A DNA stretch of 64,000 bases from Paraburkholderia heleia NBRC 101817 (GTDB taxonomy: Bacteria; Pseudomonadota; Gammaproteobacteria; Burkholderiales; Burkholderiaceae), in the NCBI RefSeq assembly GCF_000739775.1, contig NZ_BBJH01000007.1:186001-250000 (forward strand), read 5' to 3'. This document shows, one piece after another, positions 36,915 through 45,547 of this stretch. The position numbers and the translations under genes were made by a program. Every line of letters begins with the position of its first letter. Positions within the stretch are counted from its first letter, which is position 1. The notes below the pieces were generated by a model. The model saw only the letters and a program-made list of their open reading frames with translations. It was not told the origin of the DNA and made no database searches.

Positions 36915-38972
36915 ATGAACCGTTATCCCCTCTGGAAATATGTCGTGATGCTGGTGGCGCTCGTCATCGGCTTCGTGTACACATTGCCCAATTTCTTCGG
37001 CGAAGCGCCCGCGGTCCAGGTGTCGAGCGGTAAAGCCACCGTCAAGCTCGACTCGGGCACGCTCGCCCAGGTCGAGGCCGCGGTCGCCGCGAATAATATC
37101 CGCGCGACCGACGTGACGTTCGACAACTCGTCGTTGAACGCGAACATCCGCGTGCGCGTCGCCGACACGGACACGCAGCTGCGCCTGAAAGACGCGCTCA
37201 ACAAAGCGCTGAACGCCGACCCGAACGACCCGCAGTACATCGTCGCCCTGAACCTGCAGAGCGCCTCGCCGCGCTGGCTCACGTCGCTGCACGCGCTGCC
37301 GATGTATCTCGGCCTCGACCTGCGCGGCGGCGTGCACTTCCTGCTCCAGGTCGACATGAACGGCGCGCTCAACAAGAAGCTCGACTCCGACGCTTCGGAC
37401 GTGCGCACGCTCCTGCGCGACAAGAACATTCGCGACGGCGGCGTGAACCGCGTCAACCAGTCGGTGGTCGTCAATTTCGCCGACGCCGATACCGCCGAGC
37501 AGGCGCGCAAGCTCCTCGCGGGCTCGGGCGGCATCACCGAACTGCAGTGGGCGTCGCAGAACAACCCCGAAGGCGGCGTGCAACTCGTCGGCACGTTCAC
37601 GCCGGCCGTGAAGACGGCGGTTCAGCAAGCCGCGCTCAAGCAGAACATCCAGACGCTGCACAACCGCGTGAACGAGCTCGGCGTGGCCGAGCCCGTGATC
37701 CAGCAGCAAGGCGACGACCGCATCGTGGTCGAACTGCCGGGCGTGCAGGACACCGCCAAGGCGAAGGACATCATCGGCCGCACGGCGACGCTCGAAGCGC
37801 GCCTCGCCGACCCGATGGGCCTGCATCCGGACGTGAATGCCCCGGTGCCGCCGGGCGACGAGCTCTTCACGCAAGGCAACGCCGCGCCGGTGCTGCTGCG
37901 CAAGCAGGTGATCTTCACGGGCGACCGCATCATCGACGCCTCGGCAGGCTTCGACGAGCATCAGCGTCCGTCGGTCAACATCCGCCTCGACTCGGCGGGC
38001 GGCCGCGCGGTGCGCGCCGTCTCGCGCGACAACATCGGCAAGCCGATGGCGATGGTGCTGTTCGAAAAGGGCAAGGGCGAAGTGCTGACGGTGGCGACCA
38101 TCCAGTCGGAACTGGGCGACCGCTTCCAGATCACGGGCCAGCCCACGCCGCAGGCCGCCGCCGACCTCGCGCTGCTGCTGCGCGCCGGCTCGCTCGCCGC
38201 GCCGATGGACATCATCGAGGAACGCACGGTTGGCCCGAGCCTTGGCGCGGACAACATCCGCAAGGGCTTCGATTCGGTGATCTACGGCTTCGCCGCCATC
38301 GCCGTGTTCATGATCGCGTACTACATGCTGTTCGGCGCGATCTCGATGATCGGCCTCTCGGTGAACCTGCTGCTGCTCGTGGCCGTGCTCTCCATGCTGC
38401 AGGCCACGCTCACGCTGCCGGGCATCGCGGCCATTGCGCTGGCGCTCGGTATGGCGATCGACGCGAACGTGCTGATCAACGAGCGCGTGCGTGAAGAACT
38501 GCGCAACGGCGCGCCGCCGCAACTCGCCATCCAGAACGGCTACGCACACGCCTGGGCGACGATTCTCGACTCGAACGTGACCACGCTCATCGCCGGTCTC
38601 GCGCTGCTCGCGTTCGGCTCGGGCCCGGTGCGCGGCTTTGCGATCGTGCACTGTATCGGCATTCTCACGTCGATGTTCTCGGCCGTGTTCTTCTCGCGCG
38701 GTCTCGTGAACCTCTGGTACGGCGGCAAGAAGAAGCTCAAGTCGCTCGCGGTGGGTCAGGTGTGGCGTCCGGCGTCCGATGAAGGCACGCCCGCGCTCGC
38801 CGGCGCCGATGCCGGCACCGACACGGGCCGCGCCGTCGCGGCAACTGCCACGAAGCGTGAGCCGGCCAGGGCCGGCGCGAAAGGCGCCGCGCGCGCCAAG
38901 CCGGTCGTGCGCCGCCGCGATGCCCAGGGCGGCACGGGCGGCTCCGGCAACAACACCGGCTCGTCCCGCTGA
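36915..38972 (+). CDS. secD: Protein translocase subunit SecD
   Basis: A 685-residue RND-type membrane protein that uses the proton gradient to pull proteins through the Sec channel into the periplasm. It has an N-terminal membrane segment ('WKYVVMLVALVIGFVYTLPN'), a long periplasmic P1 domain with 'GLDLRGGVHFLLQVD', and five further membrane helices from about residue 450 with 'IALALGMAIDANVLINER'. The C-terminal 75 residues form an Ala/Gly/Arg/Lys-rich tail in the cytosol that E. coli SecD lacks. The ATG at 36915 is chosen by family alignment. secF follows after 15 bases. Confidence 0.96.
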   Translation: MNRYPLWKYVVMLVALVIGFVYTLPNFFGEAPAVQVSSGKATVKLDSGTLAQVEAAVAANNIRATDVTFDNSSLNANIRVRVADTDTQLRLKDALNKALNADPNDPQYIVALNLQSASPRWLTSLHALPMYLGLDLRGGVHFLLQVDMNGALNKKLDSDASDVRTLLRDKNIRDGGVNRVNQSVVVNFADADTAEQARKLLAGSGGITELQWASQNNPEGGVQLVGTFTPAVKTAVQQAALKQNIQTLHNRVNELGVAEPVIQQQGDDRIVVELPGVQDTAKAKDIIGRTATLEARLADPMGLHPDVNAPVPPGDELFTQGNAAPVLLRKQVIFTGDRIIDASAGFDEHQRPSVNIRLDSAGGRAVRAVSRDNIGKPMAMVLFEKGKGEVLTVATIQSELGDRFQITGQPTPQAAADLALLLRAGSLAAPMDIIEERTVGPSLGADNIRKGFDSVIYGFAAIAVFMIAYYMLFGAISMIGLSVNLLLLVAVLSMLQATLTLPGIAAIALALGMAIDANVLINERVREELRNGAPPQLAIQNGYAHAWATILDSNVTTLIAGLALLAFGSGPVRGFAIVHCIGILTSMFSAVFFSRGLVNLWYGGKKKLKSLAVGQVWRPASDEGTPALAGADAGTDTGRAVAATATKREPARAGAKGAARAKPVVRRRDAQGGTGGSGNNTGSSR

Positions 38973-38987
38973 TACGGAGTCAAGACC

Positions 38988-39938
38988 ATGGAATTTTTCC
39001 GCATCCGCAAAGACATCCCGTTCATGAAGCACGCGTTGGTCTTCAACGCGATCTCGCTTCTGACCTTCATCGCGGCGGTGTTCTTCCTCGTCCACCGCGG
39101 CCTGCATCTGTCGATCGAATTCACGGGCGGCACGGTCATCGAAGTGCAGTATCCGCAGGCGGTGCCGCTCGAGCCGCTGCGCGACTCGCTCACGAAGATC
39201 GGCTACGGCGACGCCCAGGTGCAGAACTTCGGCACCTCGCGCGACGTGCTGATCCGCCTGCCGCTCAAGCAGGGCCTCTCCTCCGCGCAGCAGAGCGACC
39301 AGGTGATGTCCACGCTCAAGGCGGCCGACCCGCAGGTGCAGTTGCAGCGCGTGGAGTTCGTCGGCCCGCAGGTGGGCAAGGAACTCGCGACAGACGGCCT
39401 GCTTGCGCTCGCGTGCGTGGTGGCGGGCATCGTCATCTACCTGTCGTTCCGCTTCGAATGGAAGTACGCCGTGGCCGGCGTGATCGCGAACCTGCACGAC
39501 GTCGTGATCATCCTGGGCTTCTTCGCCTTCTTCCAGTGGGAGTTCTCGCTCTCGGTGCTCGCGGCCGTGCTCGCGGTGCTCGGCTACTCGGTGAACGAAT
39601 CGGTCGTTATCTTCGACCGGATTCGCGAGACCTTCCGGCGCGAGCGCAAGATGAGCGTGACCGAAGTCATCAACCACGCCATCACCAGCACGATGTCGCG
39701 AACCATCATCACCCACGGCTGTACGCAGATGATGGTGCTCTCGATGTTCTTCTTCGGCGGTCCGACGCTGCACTACTTCGCGCTGGCGCTCACGGTGGGT
39801 ATTCTCTTCGGCATCTACTCGTCGGTGTTCGTCGCGGCGGCGCTCGCGATGTGGCTCGGCGTCAAGCGCGAAGACCTCATCAAGGACAAGAAGGAAAAGT
39901 ACGATCCGAACGATCCGAACGCGGGCGCGCAGGTTTGA
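38988..39938 (+). CDS. secF: Protein translocase subunit SecF
   Basis: A 316-residue partner of SecD with six membrane segments. The N-terminal 'FMKHALVFNAISLLTFIAA' helix, the 'SIEFTGGTVIEVQYPQ' periplasmic start, 'GPQVGKELATDGLLAL', 'DVVIILGFFAFF' and 'VLGYSVNESVVIFDRIRE' are family signatures. A GGAG site precedes the ATG. It ends before a strong terminator, closing the queA-to-secF gene series. Confidence 0.97.
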   Translation: MEFFRIRKDIPFMKHALVFNAISLLTFIAAVFFLVHRGLHLSIEFTGGTVIEVQYPQAVPLEPLRDSLTKIGYGDAQVQNFGTSRDVLIRLPLKQGLSSAQQSDQVMSTLKAADPQVQLQRVEFVGPQVGKELATDGLLALACVVAGIVIYLSFRFEWKYAVAGVIANLHDVVIILGFFAFFQWEFSLSVLAAVLAVLGYSVNESVVIFDRIRETFRRERKMSVTEVINHAITSTMSRTIITHGCTQMMVLSMFFFGGPTLHYFALALTVGILFGIYSSVFVAAALAMWLGVKREDLIKDKKEKYDPNDPNAGAQV

Positions 39939-39951
39939 GCTGCGCACCAGC

Positions 39952-39985
39952 AAAAAAGCCGGTTCTCGCGAACCGGCTTTTTTTT
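39952..39985. terminator. Bidirectional terminator after secF
   Basis: A perfect stem AAAAAAGCCGGTTC (39952-39965) with its mate from 39970, a 4-base loop and a run of eight T. It lies between convergent secF and the first YceI gene and should serve both. Confidence 0.93.
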
Positions 39986-40025
39986 CGTGCCTGCGCAACG
40001 GCCATCGCCGCACCGCCGCTCTTTC

Positions 40026-40613
40026 CTACTGCTTGATGCCTTCGGCCTGGATATGCAGCGTGGTCTTCATCCTGAAGCCGTACTTCTTGCCCGAGTCCAT
40101 GCCGAAGTCGTCGCGGTTGAATGCGGCCTCGGCCTCCACGCCGCACACCTCGCGTTTGAGCACGGGGTGCTGAATGCACCTGAACGACTCGATCTCGAGC
40201 TTGAGCGGCCGCGTCACGCCGTGCAGCGTGAAGTCGCCGATCACCTCCCTGGGCGTGTCTCCATGGAAGACGATGCGCGTGCCCTTGTAGGTGGCCGTGG
40301 GGTACTTCGCGACATCGAGAAAGTCGTCGCCCACCAGATGCTGGTCGAGCTGCGGGTTGCCGGTCTGGATCGACGCCGGATCGATCGTCACGTCCACGGT
40401 GCCCGTTCTCGCCGCGCGGTCCAGCGTGACCGTGCCCGTGGTCTTCGTGAACTTGCCGCGCCAGATGGAAAGACCGCCGAAGTGGTCGGCCTCGAAGCTC
40501 GGAAACGTGTGGTTCGGATCGAGCTGGTAAGTATCGGCGGCGTGCGCGGCCTGCGTCAGCAGGGCGGCGAGCGACACGGCGCTGCCTGCGGCCATCCATA
40601 CGAGCTTGTTCAA
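40026..40613 (-). CDS. YceI-family periplasmic protein (copy 1)
   Basis: A 195-residue exported lipocalin-like protein. A signal peptide with cleavage after 'AAHA' is clear. The mature part has '[19 protein letters not shown]', '[13 protein letters not shown]', '[12 protein letters not shown]' and '[14 protein letters not shown]', all typical of YceI, which binds isoprenoid lipids such as polyprenyl chains. Two cysteines ('[13 protein letters not shown]') could form a disulfide. The start is an unusual TTG at 40613, supported by GAGGAGG a few bases upstream; the next ATG would remove most of the basic N terminus. It begins 25 bases after the second YceI gene and is co-transcribed with it. Confidence 0.92.
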   Translation of the reverse strand: MNKLVWMAAGSAVSLAALLTQAAHAADTYQLDPNHTFPSFEADHFGGLSIWRGKFTKTTGTVTLDRAARTGTVDVTIDPASIQTGNPQLDQHLVGDDFLDVAKYPTATYKGTRIVFHGDTPREVIGDFTLHGVTRPLKLEIESFRCIQHPVLKREVCGVEAEAAFNRDDFGMDSGKKYGFRMKTTLHIQAEGIKQ

Positions 40614-40638
40614 AAGCGCCTCCTCGGAGTCGTTCGAT

Positions 40639-41238
40639 CTATTTGCGGGCGAAGACGATATGAAACTTGATCAGCACTTCGTCGGCGACGATCGAGGTGT
40701 CCTTCCACTCGCCGGTGCCGATCTCGAAGGCGAGCCGGTGAATCGGCAGCGTGCCGTCGAAGGTCTGCGTGCCGCCCTGCTGCGTGAGCACGACGGGCAC
40801 GGCCACGTTCTGCGTGTGCCCCTTGATCGTCAGCTTGCCGCTCACGCTGTACTGGTTCGTTCCGGTCGGCGCGATGGCGGTCGAGACGAACGTTGCCTGC
40901 GGGAACGTCTTCGCGTCGAACCATTCGCGCCCGTGCACGGAATCGTTGTAGGTCTGGTCTCCCAGATCATAGCTTGCCGTGTCGACCGTGATCTTCGCGC
41001 TACCGCTCGCGGGTCTCGCCGGATCGAAGTCGATCTGCGCGTCGAACTTCGTGAAGCTGCCCTGAACCGGCACGTTCATCTGGCGCGAGACGACGACGAT
41101 CGTGCTCTTCGCCGCGTCGAGCTGCGCGTGGGCAGCCCCGCCCGCGAGCAGCGCCGCGGCGGCGCCGGTCCACACTGCCGCCGCCCCGACCGCCGGGCGC
41201 CACCGATAAGAACGAATCCATCTCGACAAGGCTTCCAT
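40639..41238 (-). CDS. YceI-family periplasmic protein (copy 2)
   Basis: A 199-residue member of the same family, clearly diverged from copy 1. The signal peptide is long ('[20 protein letters not shown]', cleavage near 'GAAHA'). The mature part has '[20 protein letters not shown]', '[20 protein letters not shown]' and '[14 protein letters not shown]', typical of YceI. It has no cysteine pair. In many beta-proteobacteria paired YceI genes sit with a cytochrome b561 gene; none is present here. Function in the family is lipid or polyprenoid binding in the periplasm, with roles in alkaline or base stress reported; the ligand here is unknown. Confidence 0.9.
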   Translation of the reverse strand: MEALSRWIRSYRWRPAVGAAAVWTGAAAALLAGGAAHAQLDAAKSTIVVVSRQMNVPVQGSFTKFDAQIDFDPARPASGSAKITVDTASYDLGDQTYNDSVHGREWFDAKTFPQATFVSTAIAPTGTNQYSVSGKLTIKGHTQNVAVPVVLTQQGGTQTFDGTLPIHRLAFEIGTGEWKDTSIVADEVLIKFHIVFARK

Positions 41239-41658
41239 GATCGTCTCGCTTTGATTGCGTAGTCATTGGCTTCGTGGACGGCATGGCCATCTTGCGCCGC
41301 CATGCATGCTCCATGCCCGAAAGATAATCCAGATCGGGTGACAGCAAACATCTGGAGATAAGGGCCGGGTCCCGCCGCGCTCGCACACGCTGACGGCGCA
41401 AACGTGGCACACTGCGCAGCCCGTTCGCCGGCCACGAGCGCTGCGTGACCTGCAAACCCGCGGCAACGGCAAACCCGCAGCAAACCCGCGGCTGACCGCG
41501 CGGCAGCCCCTGCGGCCGCCTCGCCGGGGGCCCGCGGCTCGCTTCGGCACGCCGGCGGGCGCGTTTGGTAACATGGCGCGAGGCGCTGTCGGCACCTTCC
41601 GGCCTGTGTACCGCCGCCGCGCGTCCCTCGTTCACGTCGTTTTGCGTCACCTGCCCGC
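41239..41658. other. Intergenic region between divergent YceI and pqiA genes
   Basis: About 420 bases with no convincing gene on either strand. The left half is mixed in composition; the right half is strongly GC-rich with many CGGC and GGGC runs. It must hold the promoters of both divergent units, but I cannot point to clear hexamers. Confidence 0.4.
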
Positions 41659-42474
41659 ATGGCCCAGGACAAACTGATCGCGTGTCCCGATTGTGACGCG
41701 CTCTACCGCAAACCGCGGCTGCCCGGCCGCCAGTCGGCGCGCTGCTCGCGCTGCGGCGCCACGCTTTACAGCAGCGCCGCGTCCCAGCTCGACCGCATCT
41801 GCGCCATCACGGTTGCGGCGCTCGTCACGTTCATCATTGCCCAGTCGTTCCCGATCATCGAGCTCGATGCGAACGGTATCACGACGGCGTCGAGCCTGTT
41901 CGGCGCCCTCGTGGTGCTGTGGCACGAGGACATGGAGATCATCGCGGTGATCGTCTTCTGCGCGACCACCCTCTTTCCGCTCACGGAGATGGTGGCGCTG
42001 CTCTACGTCCTGCTGCCGGTGCGGCGCGGCTTCATTCCACCGGGCTTCGACCTCGTGCTGCGCGCCATCCAGTTCGTGCGGCCCTGGGGCATGCTCGAAG
42101 TCTTCATGCTGGGCGTGCTCATCACCATCGTGAAAATGGTGAGCCTCGCGCGCGTGATTCCCGAAACCGCGCTCTTCGCCTTTGGCGCGCTCACGCTGAT
42201 GTTCACCGTGGTCGTCACGTTCGATGCGCGCACGCTGTGGGACATCGCCGACGGCCTGCGCGACGCCGCACGTGCGGCGCGCGAGGGCGGCGCGGGACCG
42301 GGCGGCCTCGCGGGTGACGCCGGCCCGGCCGGACCGCCCGGACCGAGCTCGCCCGCCTCGCCGTCACCGGCATCGGCCCATCCGGTCTCCGGGCCCGAGA
42401 TCCGCGAGCCCGGCACACGCGCGCAGGACCCGGCGGCGCCGCGCGGCGGCCCGCTCCCCGAGGGGCCCCGATGA
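41659..42474 (+). CDS. pqiA: PqiA-domain membrane protein, N-terminal type
   Basis: A 271-residue inner-membrane protein matching the first half of E. coli PqiA. It begins with a zinc-ribbon-like pair of CxxC motifs ('CPDCDALYRKPR', 'CSRCGATLY'), followed by four hydrophobic segments: 'ICAITVAALVTFIIAQSFP', 'AVIVFCATTLFPLTEMVALL', 'FMLGVLITIVKMVSLARV' and 'ALFAFGALTLMFTVVVTF'. A Pro/Gly/Ser/Ala-rich tail of about 65 residues follows. The Pqi system is thought to move phospholipids between the membranes. Its TGA overlaps the ATG of the next gene by four bases, so translation is coupled. Confidence 0.9.
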   Translation: MAQDKLIACPDCDALYRKPRLPGRQSARCSRCGATLYSSAASQLDRICAITVAALVTFIIAQSFPIIELDANGITTASSLFGALVVLWHEDMEIIAVIVFCATTLFPLTEMVALLYVLLPVRRGFIPPGFDLVLRAIQFVRPWGMLEVFMLGVLITIVKMVSLARVIPETALFAFGALTLMFTVVVTFDARTLWDIADGLRDAARAAREGGAGPGGLAGDAGPAGPPGPSSPASPSPASAHPVSGPEIREPGTRAQDPAAPRGGPLPEGPR

Positions 42475-43133
42475 AATACCAGACCGCCGCCGACGCCGGC
42501 TACATCTCCTGCCACGCCTGCGGGCACGTGCAGCCGCACGTGCGCACGCACGGCCACGCGCGCTGCGCGCGCTGCGGCTCGCCCGTGCACGAGCGCAGCC
42601 CGGACAGCATCATGCGCACGTGGGCGCTCCTCATCGCCGCGGCGCTCCTCTACATCCCCGCGAACCTGCTGCCTGTGATGCATACAGCCTCGCTCGTCGG
42701 CAACGAGGACGACACCATCATGAGCGGCGTGGTCTACTTCTGGACCTCCGGCGACTGGCCGCTCGCCGTGATTGTCTTCATCGCCAGTATTCTCGTGCCC
42801 ATGCTCAAGCTGTCGGTGCTCGCGCTGCTCGCGTTCACCGCGCAGCGGGGCTCGACGTGGCGGCCCGTGGAACGCACCAAGCTCTACCGGCTCGTCGAAT
42901 TCATCGGGCGCTGGTCGATGCTCGATGTGTTTGTCGTCACGCTGACCGTGGCGCTGGTACGCTTCCAGTCGCTTGCGGTCATCACGGCGGGCCCCGGTGC
43001 GATCGCGTTCGGCTCGGTCGTGATCCTGACGATGATCGCCTCGATGCAGTTCGATCCGCGCCTGATCTGGGATCCGGTGGACGAAGACAAACACAAACCC
43101 GCGCAACGCTCTCAGGATCAACCCCATGAATAG
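42471..43133 (+). CDS. pqiA: PqiA-domain membrane protein, C-terminal type
   Basis: A 220-residue protein equal to the second half of E. coli PqiA. It repeats the layout of its neighbour: two CxxC pairs ('ISCHACGHVQPH', 'RCARCGSPVHE') and four membrane segments, including 'WALLIAAALLYIPANLLPVM' and 'LAVIVFIASILVPMLKLSVL'. It overlaps the upstream pqiA half by four bases and pqiB by eight bases. In E. coli both halves are one chain; here they are separate but translationally coupled. Confidence 0.9.
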   Translation: MKYQTAADAGYISCHACGHVQPHVRTHGHARCARCGSPVHERSPDSIMRTWALLIAAALLYIPANLLPVMHTASLVGNEDDTIMSGVVYFWTSGDWPLAVIVFIASILVPMLKLSVLALLAFTAQRGSTWRPVERTKLYRLVEFIGRWSMLDVFVVTLTVALVRFQSLAVITAGPGAIAFGSVVILTMIASMQFDPRLIWDPVDEDKHKPAQRSQDQPHE

Positions 43134-44739
43134 TCCGAAAGGACCGACCCCGCCCAATCTGCCGGAACCGGAGATCGTCAAGCCGCGGCGCTGGCTGCCC
43201 TCGCTCGTCTGGATCGTGCCGATCGTCGCGGCGCTGATCGGCGTGGCGCTCGTCGTCAAGTCGGTCGCCACGCGCGGCCCGACCATCACGATCAGCTTCG
43301 TGAGCGCCGAAGGGCTCGAGCCCGGCAAGACCAAGGTCAAGTACAAGGACGTGGACATTGGCTCGGTGCGCGCGATCAAGCTCTCGCCCAACCTTTCGCA
43401 TGTGATCGTCACGGTCGAGCTCACCAAGGACGCCGAGCGCTTCGCCGTGAAGGACAGCCGCTTCTGGGTCGTGCGCCCGCGCGTGGGCGCAAGCGGCGTC
43501 TCGGGCCTCACCACGCTGCTCTCGGGCTCGTATATCGGCGCGGACGCCGGCCGCTCGCAGGAGTCGCAAAGCGACTTCGTCGGACTGGAAGCGCCGCCCG
43601 CCGTGACCATCGACGAGAAGGGGCATCGCTATACCCTGCACAGTTCGACGCTAGGCTCGCTCGACATCGGCACGCCGATCTTCTACCGGCGCATCCAGGT
43701 AGGGCAGGTCACGGGCTATTCGCTCGACAAGGACGGCACCGGCGTGACGGTGCAGGTGTTCGTGAGCGCGCCCTTCGACCAGTACGTGGGCACCAACACG
43801 CGCTGGTGGCATGCGAGCGGCGTGAACGTGCAGCTCGATTCGAGCGGCATCAAGGTCAACACGCAATCGCTCGCCACGATCGTGGTGGGCGGCCTCGCGT
43901 TCCAGGCGCCGCCCGGGCAGTCGATGGGCCCGCAGGCGCCCGACAGCGCCACGTTCTCCCTCGCCTCCGACGAGAGCGAGGCAATGCGCGAGCCGGACGG
44001 CGCGCCGCAACGCGTGGTCATGTACTTCAACCAGTCGTTGCGCGGCCTTTCGGTGGGAGCGACGGTCGATTTCCGCGGCATCGCGCTCGGCCAGGTGACG
44101 GACATCGGCATCGAGTACGACCCGAAACAGCACAACTTCACGATGCCCGTGACGATCGATCTCTACCCGTTGCGCCTGTCGCGCCGCATCCGCGGTGAAG
44201 CGCCCGCGCCGCATACGCCGCAAAGCCAGGAGCTGCTCAGGCGGCTCGTCGCGCGCGGCCTGCGCGGCCAGCTGCGTACCGGCAACCTGATCACGGGGCA
44301 GCTCTATATCGCGCTCGACATCTTCCCGAAGGCGGGGCCCGCGACGGTCGACTTCAACCGCGACCCGCTCGAACTGCCCACGGTGCCGAACTCGCTCGAG
44401 GAACTGCAGCTGCAGGTGGCGGACATCGCGAAGAAGCTCGATCAGATTCCGTTCGACAAGATCGGCAACAACCTGAACGAGTCGCTCAAGAATGCGAACC
44501 AGTTGTTCGGCAAGGTGAACGACCAGATCCTGCCGCAGCTGCAAGGCACCCTCGACGAGGCGCAGAAGACCTTCAACGCCGCGCAGTCCACGCTGCAGCA
44601 GGATTCGCCGCTGCAGTCCGATGTGCGCCAGGCGATGCAGGAACTCACGCGTACGCTGCAATCCCTCAACGCGCTCTCCGATTATCTGGAGCGCCATCCC
44701 GAATCGCTGCTGCGCGGCAAATCTGGAGACAAGCCATGA
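43126..44739 (+). CDS. pqiB: MCE-family intermembrane transport protein PqiB
   Basis: A 537-residue membrane-anchored MCE protein. One N-terminal helix 'LPSLVWIVPIVAALIGVALV' anchors it. Three MCE repeats follow, each beginning in the style 'TITISFVSAEGLEPGKTKVK', 'GHRYTLHSSTLGSLDIGTPI' and 'VMYFNQSLRGLSVGATVDF'. The C-terminal part (about residues 420-520) is a helical coiled coil, as in PqiB, which in E. coli stacks into a tunnel across the periplasm. It lies between the PqiA halves and the lipoprotein pqiC and forms one operon with them. Confidence 0.93.
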   Translation: MNSPKGPTPPNLPEPEIVKPRRWLPSLVWIVPIVAALIGVALVVKSVATRGPTITISFVSAEGLEPGKTKVKYKDVDIGSVRAIKLSPNLSHVIVTVELTKDAERFAVKDSRFWVVRPRVGASGVSGLTTLLSGSYIGADAGRSQESQSDFVGLEAPPAVTIDEKGHRYTLHSSTLGSLDIGTPIFYRRIQVGQVTGYSLDKDGTGVTVQVFVSAPFDQYVGTNTRWWHASGVNVQLDSSGIKVNTQSLATIVVGGLAFQAPPGQSMGPQAPDSATFSLASDESEAMREPDGAPQRVVMYFNQSLRGLSVGATVDFRGIALGQVTDIGIEYDPKQHNFTMPVTIDLYPLRLSRRIRGEAPAPHTPQSQELLRRLVARGLRGQLRTGNLITGQLYIALDIFPKAGPATVDFNRDPLELPTVPNSLEELQLQVADIAKKLDQIPFDKIGNNLNESLKNANQLFGKVNDQILPQLQGTLDEAQKTFNAAQSTLQQDSPLQSDVRQAMQELTRTLQSLNALSDYLERHPESLLRGKSGDKP

Positions 44740-45437
44740 CGTTCCGACGCGTCCCCGCCCTTGCCGCGCTCGGCGCGCTGGTCGTCGCAGCCGCGCTGGC
44801 GGGCTGCAGTTCCCCCGCCAGCCGGTTCTACACGCTCAGCCCGACCGACGACACGGCTCGCACCGCCGCGCCGGGCGCAGGCAATGCCCAGTGGCTGATC
44901 GAGCTGGCGCCTGTGGATGTGCCGCCGCAGGTGGCAAAGGCACAGTTCGTCGTGCAGACCGACGCGAACCAGGTGCGCGTGCTCGAGCAGGAGCGCTGGT
45001 CCTCGATGCCCGGCGACGAGATCCGCCGGGCGCTCTCGGGCGACCTCACGCAGCAGCTCGGCACCATCGACGTGTACGGCTCGCCGCATCCCGAGGGCGT
45101 GCCCGTGTACCGCGTAAGCGTGAACGTGCAGCGCTTCGAATCGTGGCCGGGCTCGCATGCGCTCATCGACGCCGTGTGGAGCGTGCGCGCGCTCGACACG
45201 CAAACGGTCCTGACCTGCCGCAGCGTGCTCAACGAGAAGGTGGGCGACGGCTACGACGCGCTCGTCATCGGCCACCGGCAGGCAGTCGAGGCGCTCTCGC
45301 AGTCGATCGCGAGCGGCGTGCGCGCGCTTGCGGCCGCGCCGCGCGTGAGCGTGGCGGCGAATGGCGCGAAGACCGGCATGCGCGCGAAGCCGGCGCCGGG
45401 CATCGCCTGCCCGCAGATGGCGGCCGCCGGCGGCTGA
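44736..45437 (+). CDS. pqiC: Outer-membrane lipoprotein PqiC
   Basis: A 233-residue lipoprotein of the PqiC (YmbA/DUF330) type. The signal peptide ends in a lipobox 'LAGC' and the mature N terminus is 'CSSPASRFYTLSP', a family hallmark. 'WLIELAPVDVPPQVAK', 'DEIRRALSGDLTQQLG' and 'VLNEKVGDGYDALV' follow. In E. coli PqiC sits in the outer membrane and docks the tip of the PqiB needle. It overlaps pqiB by four bases. A Gly/Ala-rich tail of about 25 residues ends the protein. Confidence 0.92.
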   Translation: MTFRRVPALAALGALVVAAALAGCSSPASRFYTLSPTDDTARTAAPGAGNAQWLIELAPVDVPPQVAKAQFVVQTDANQVRVLEQERWSSMPGDEIRRALSGDLTQQLGTIDVYGSPHPEGVPVYRVSVNVQRFESWPGSHALIDAVWSVRALDTQTVLTCRSVLNEKVGDGYDALVIGHRQAVEALSQSIASGVRALAAAPRVSVAANGAKTGMRAKPAPGIACPQMAAAGG

Positions 45438-45509
45438 GGCGGTGGTTTTTCGCTGACGCGGTCGTGTGGCGTACCTGGCATGCACGTCTGGCCGCTCCCG
45501 CAACCCGCG

Positions 45510-45515
45510 TACAAT
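45510..45515 (+). promoter_or_regulatory. Candidate -10 element of rlmL
   Basis: TACAAT lies 33 bases upstream of the rlmL ATG. No -35 hexamer is clear. Confidence 0.3.
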
Positions 45516-45547
45516 AGCGCCTTCCCCGCAGCGTCCCATCCTCCTTC

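Noticed and set aside
36882..40013. A 1043-codon open frame on the minus strand opposite secD and secF
   Set aside because: Antisense shadow of well-supported genes, low-complexity His/Arg/Glu translation, no start signal.
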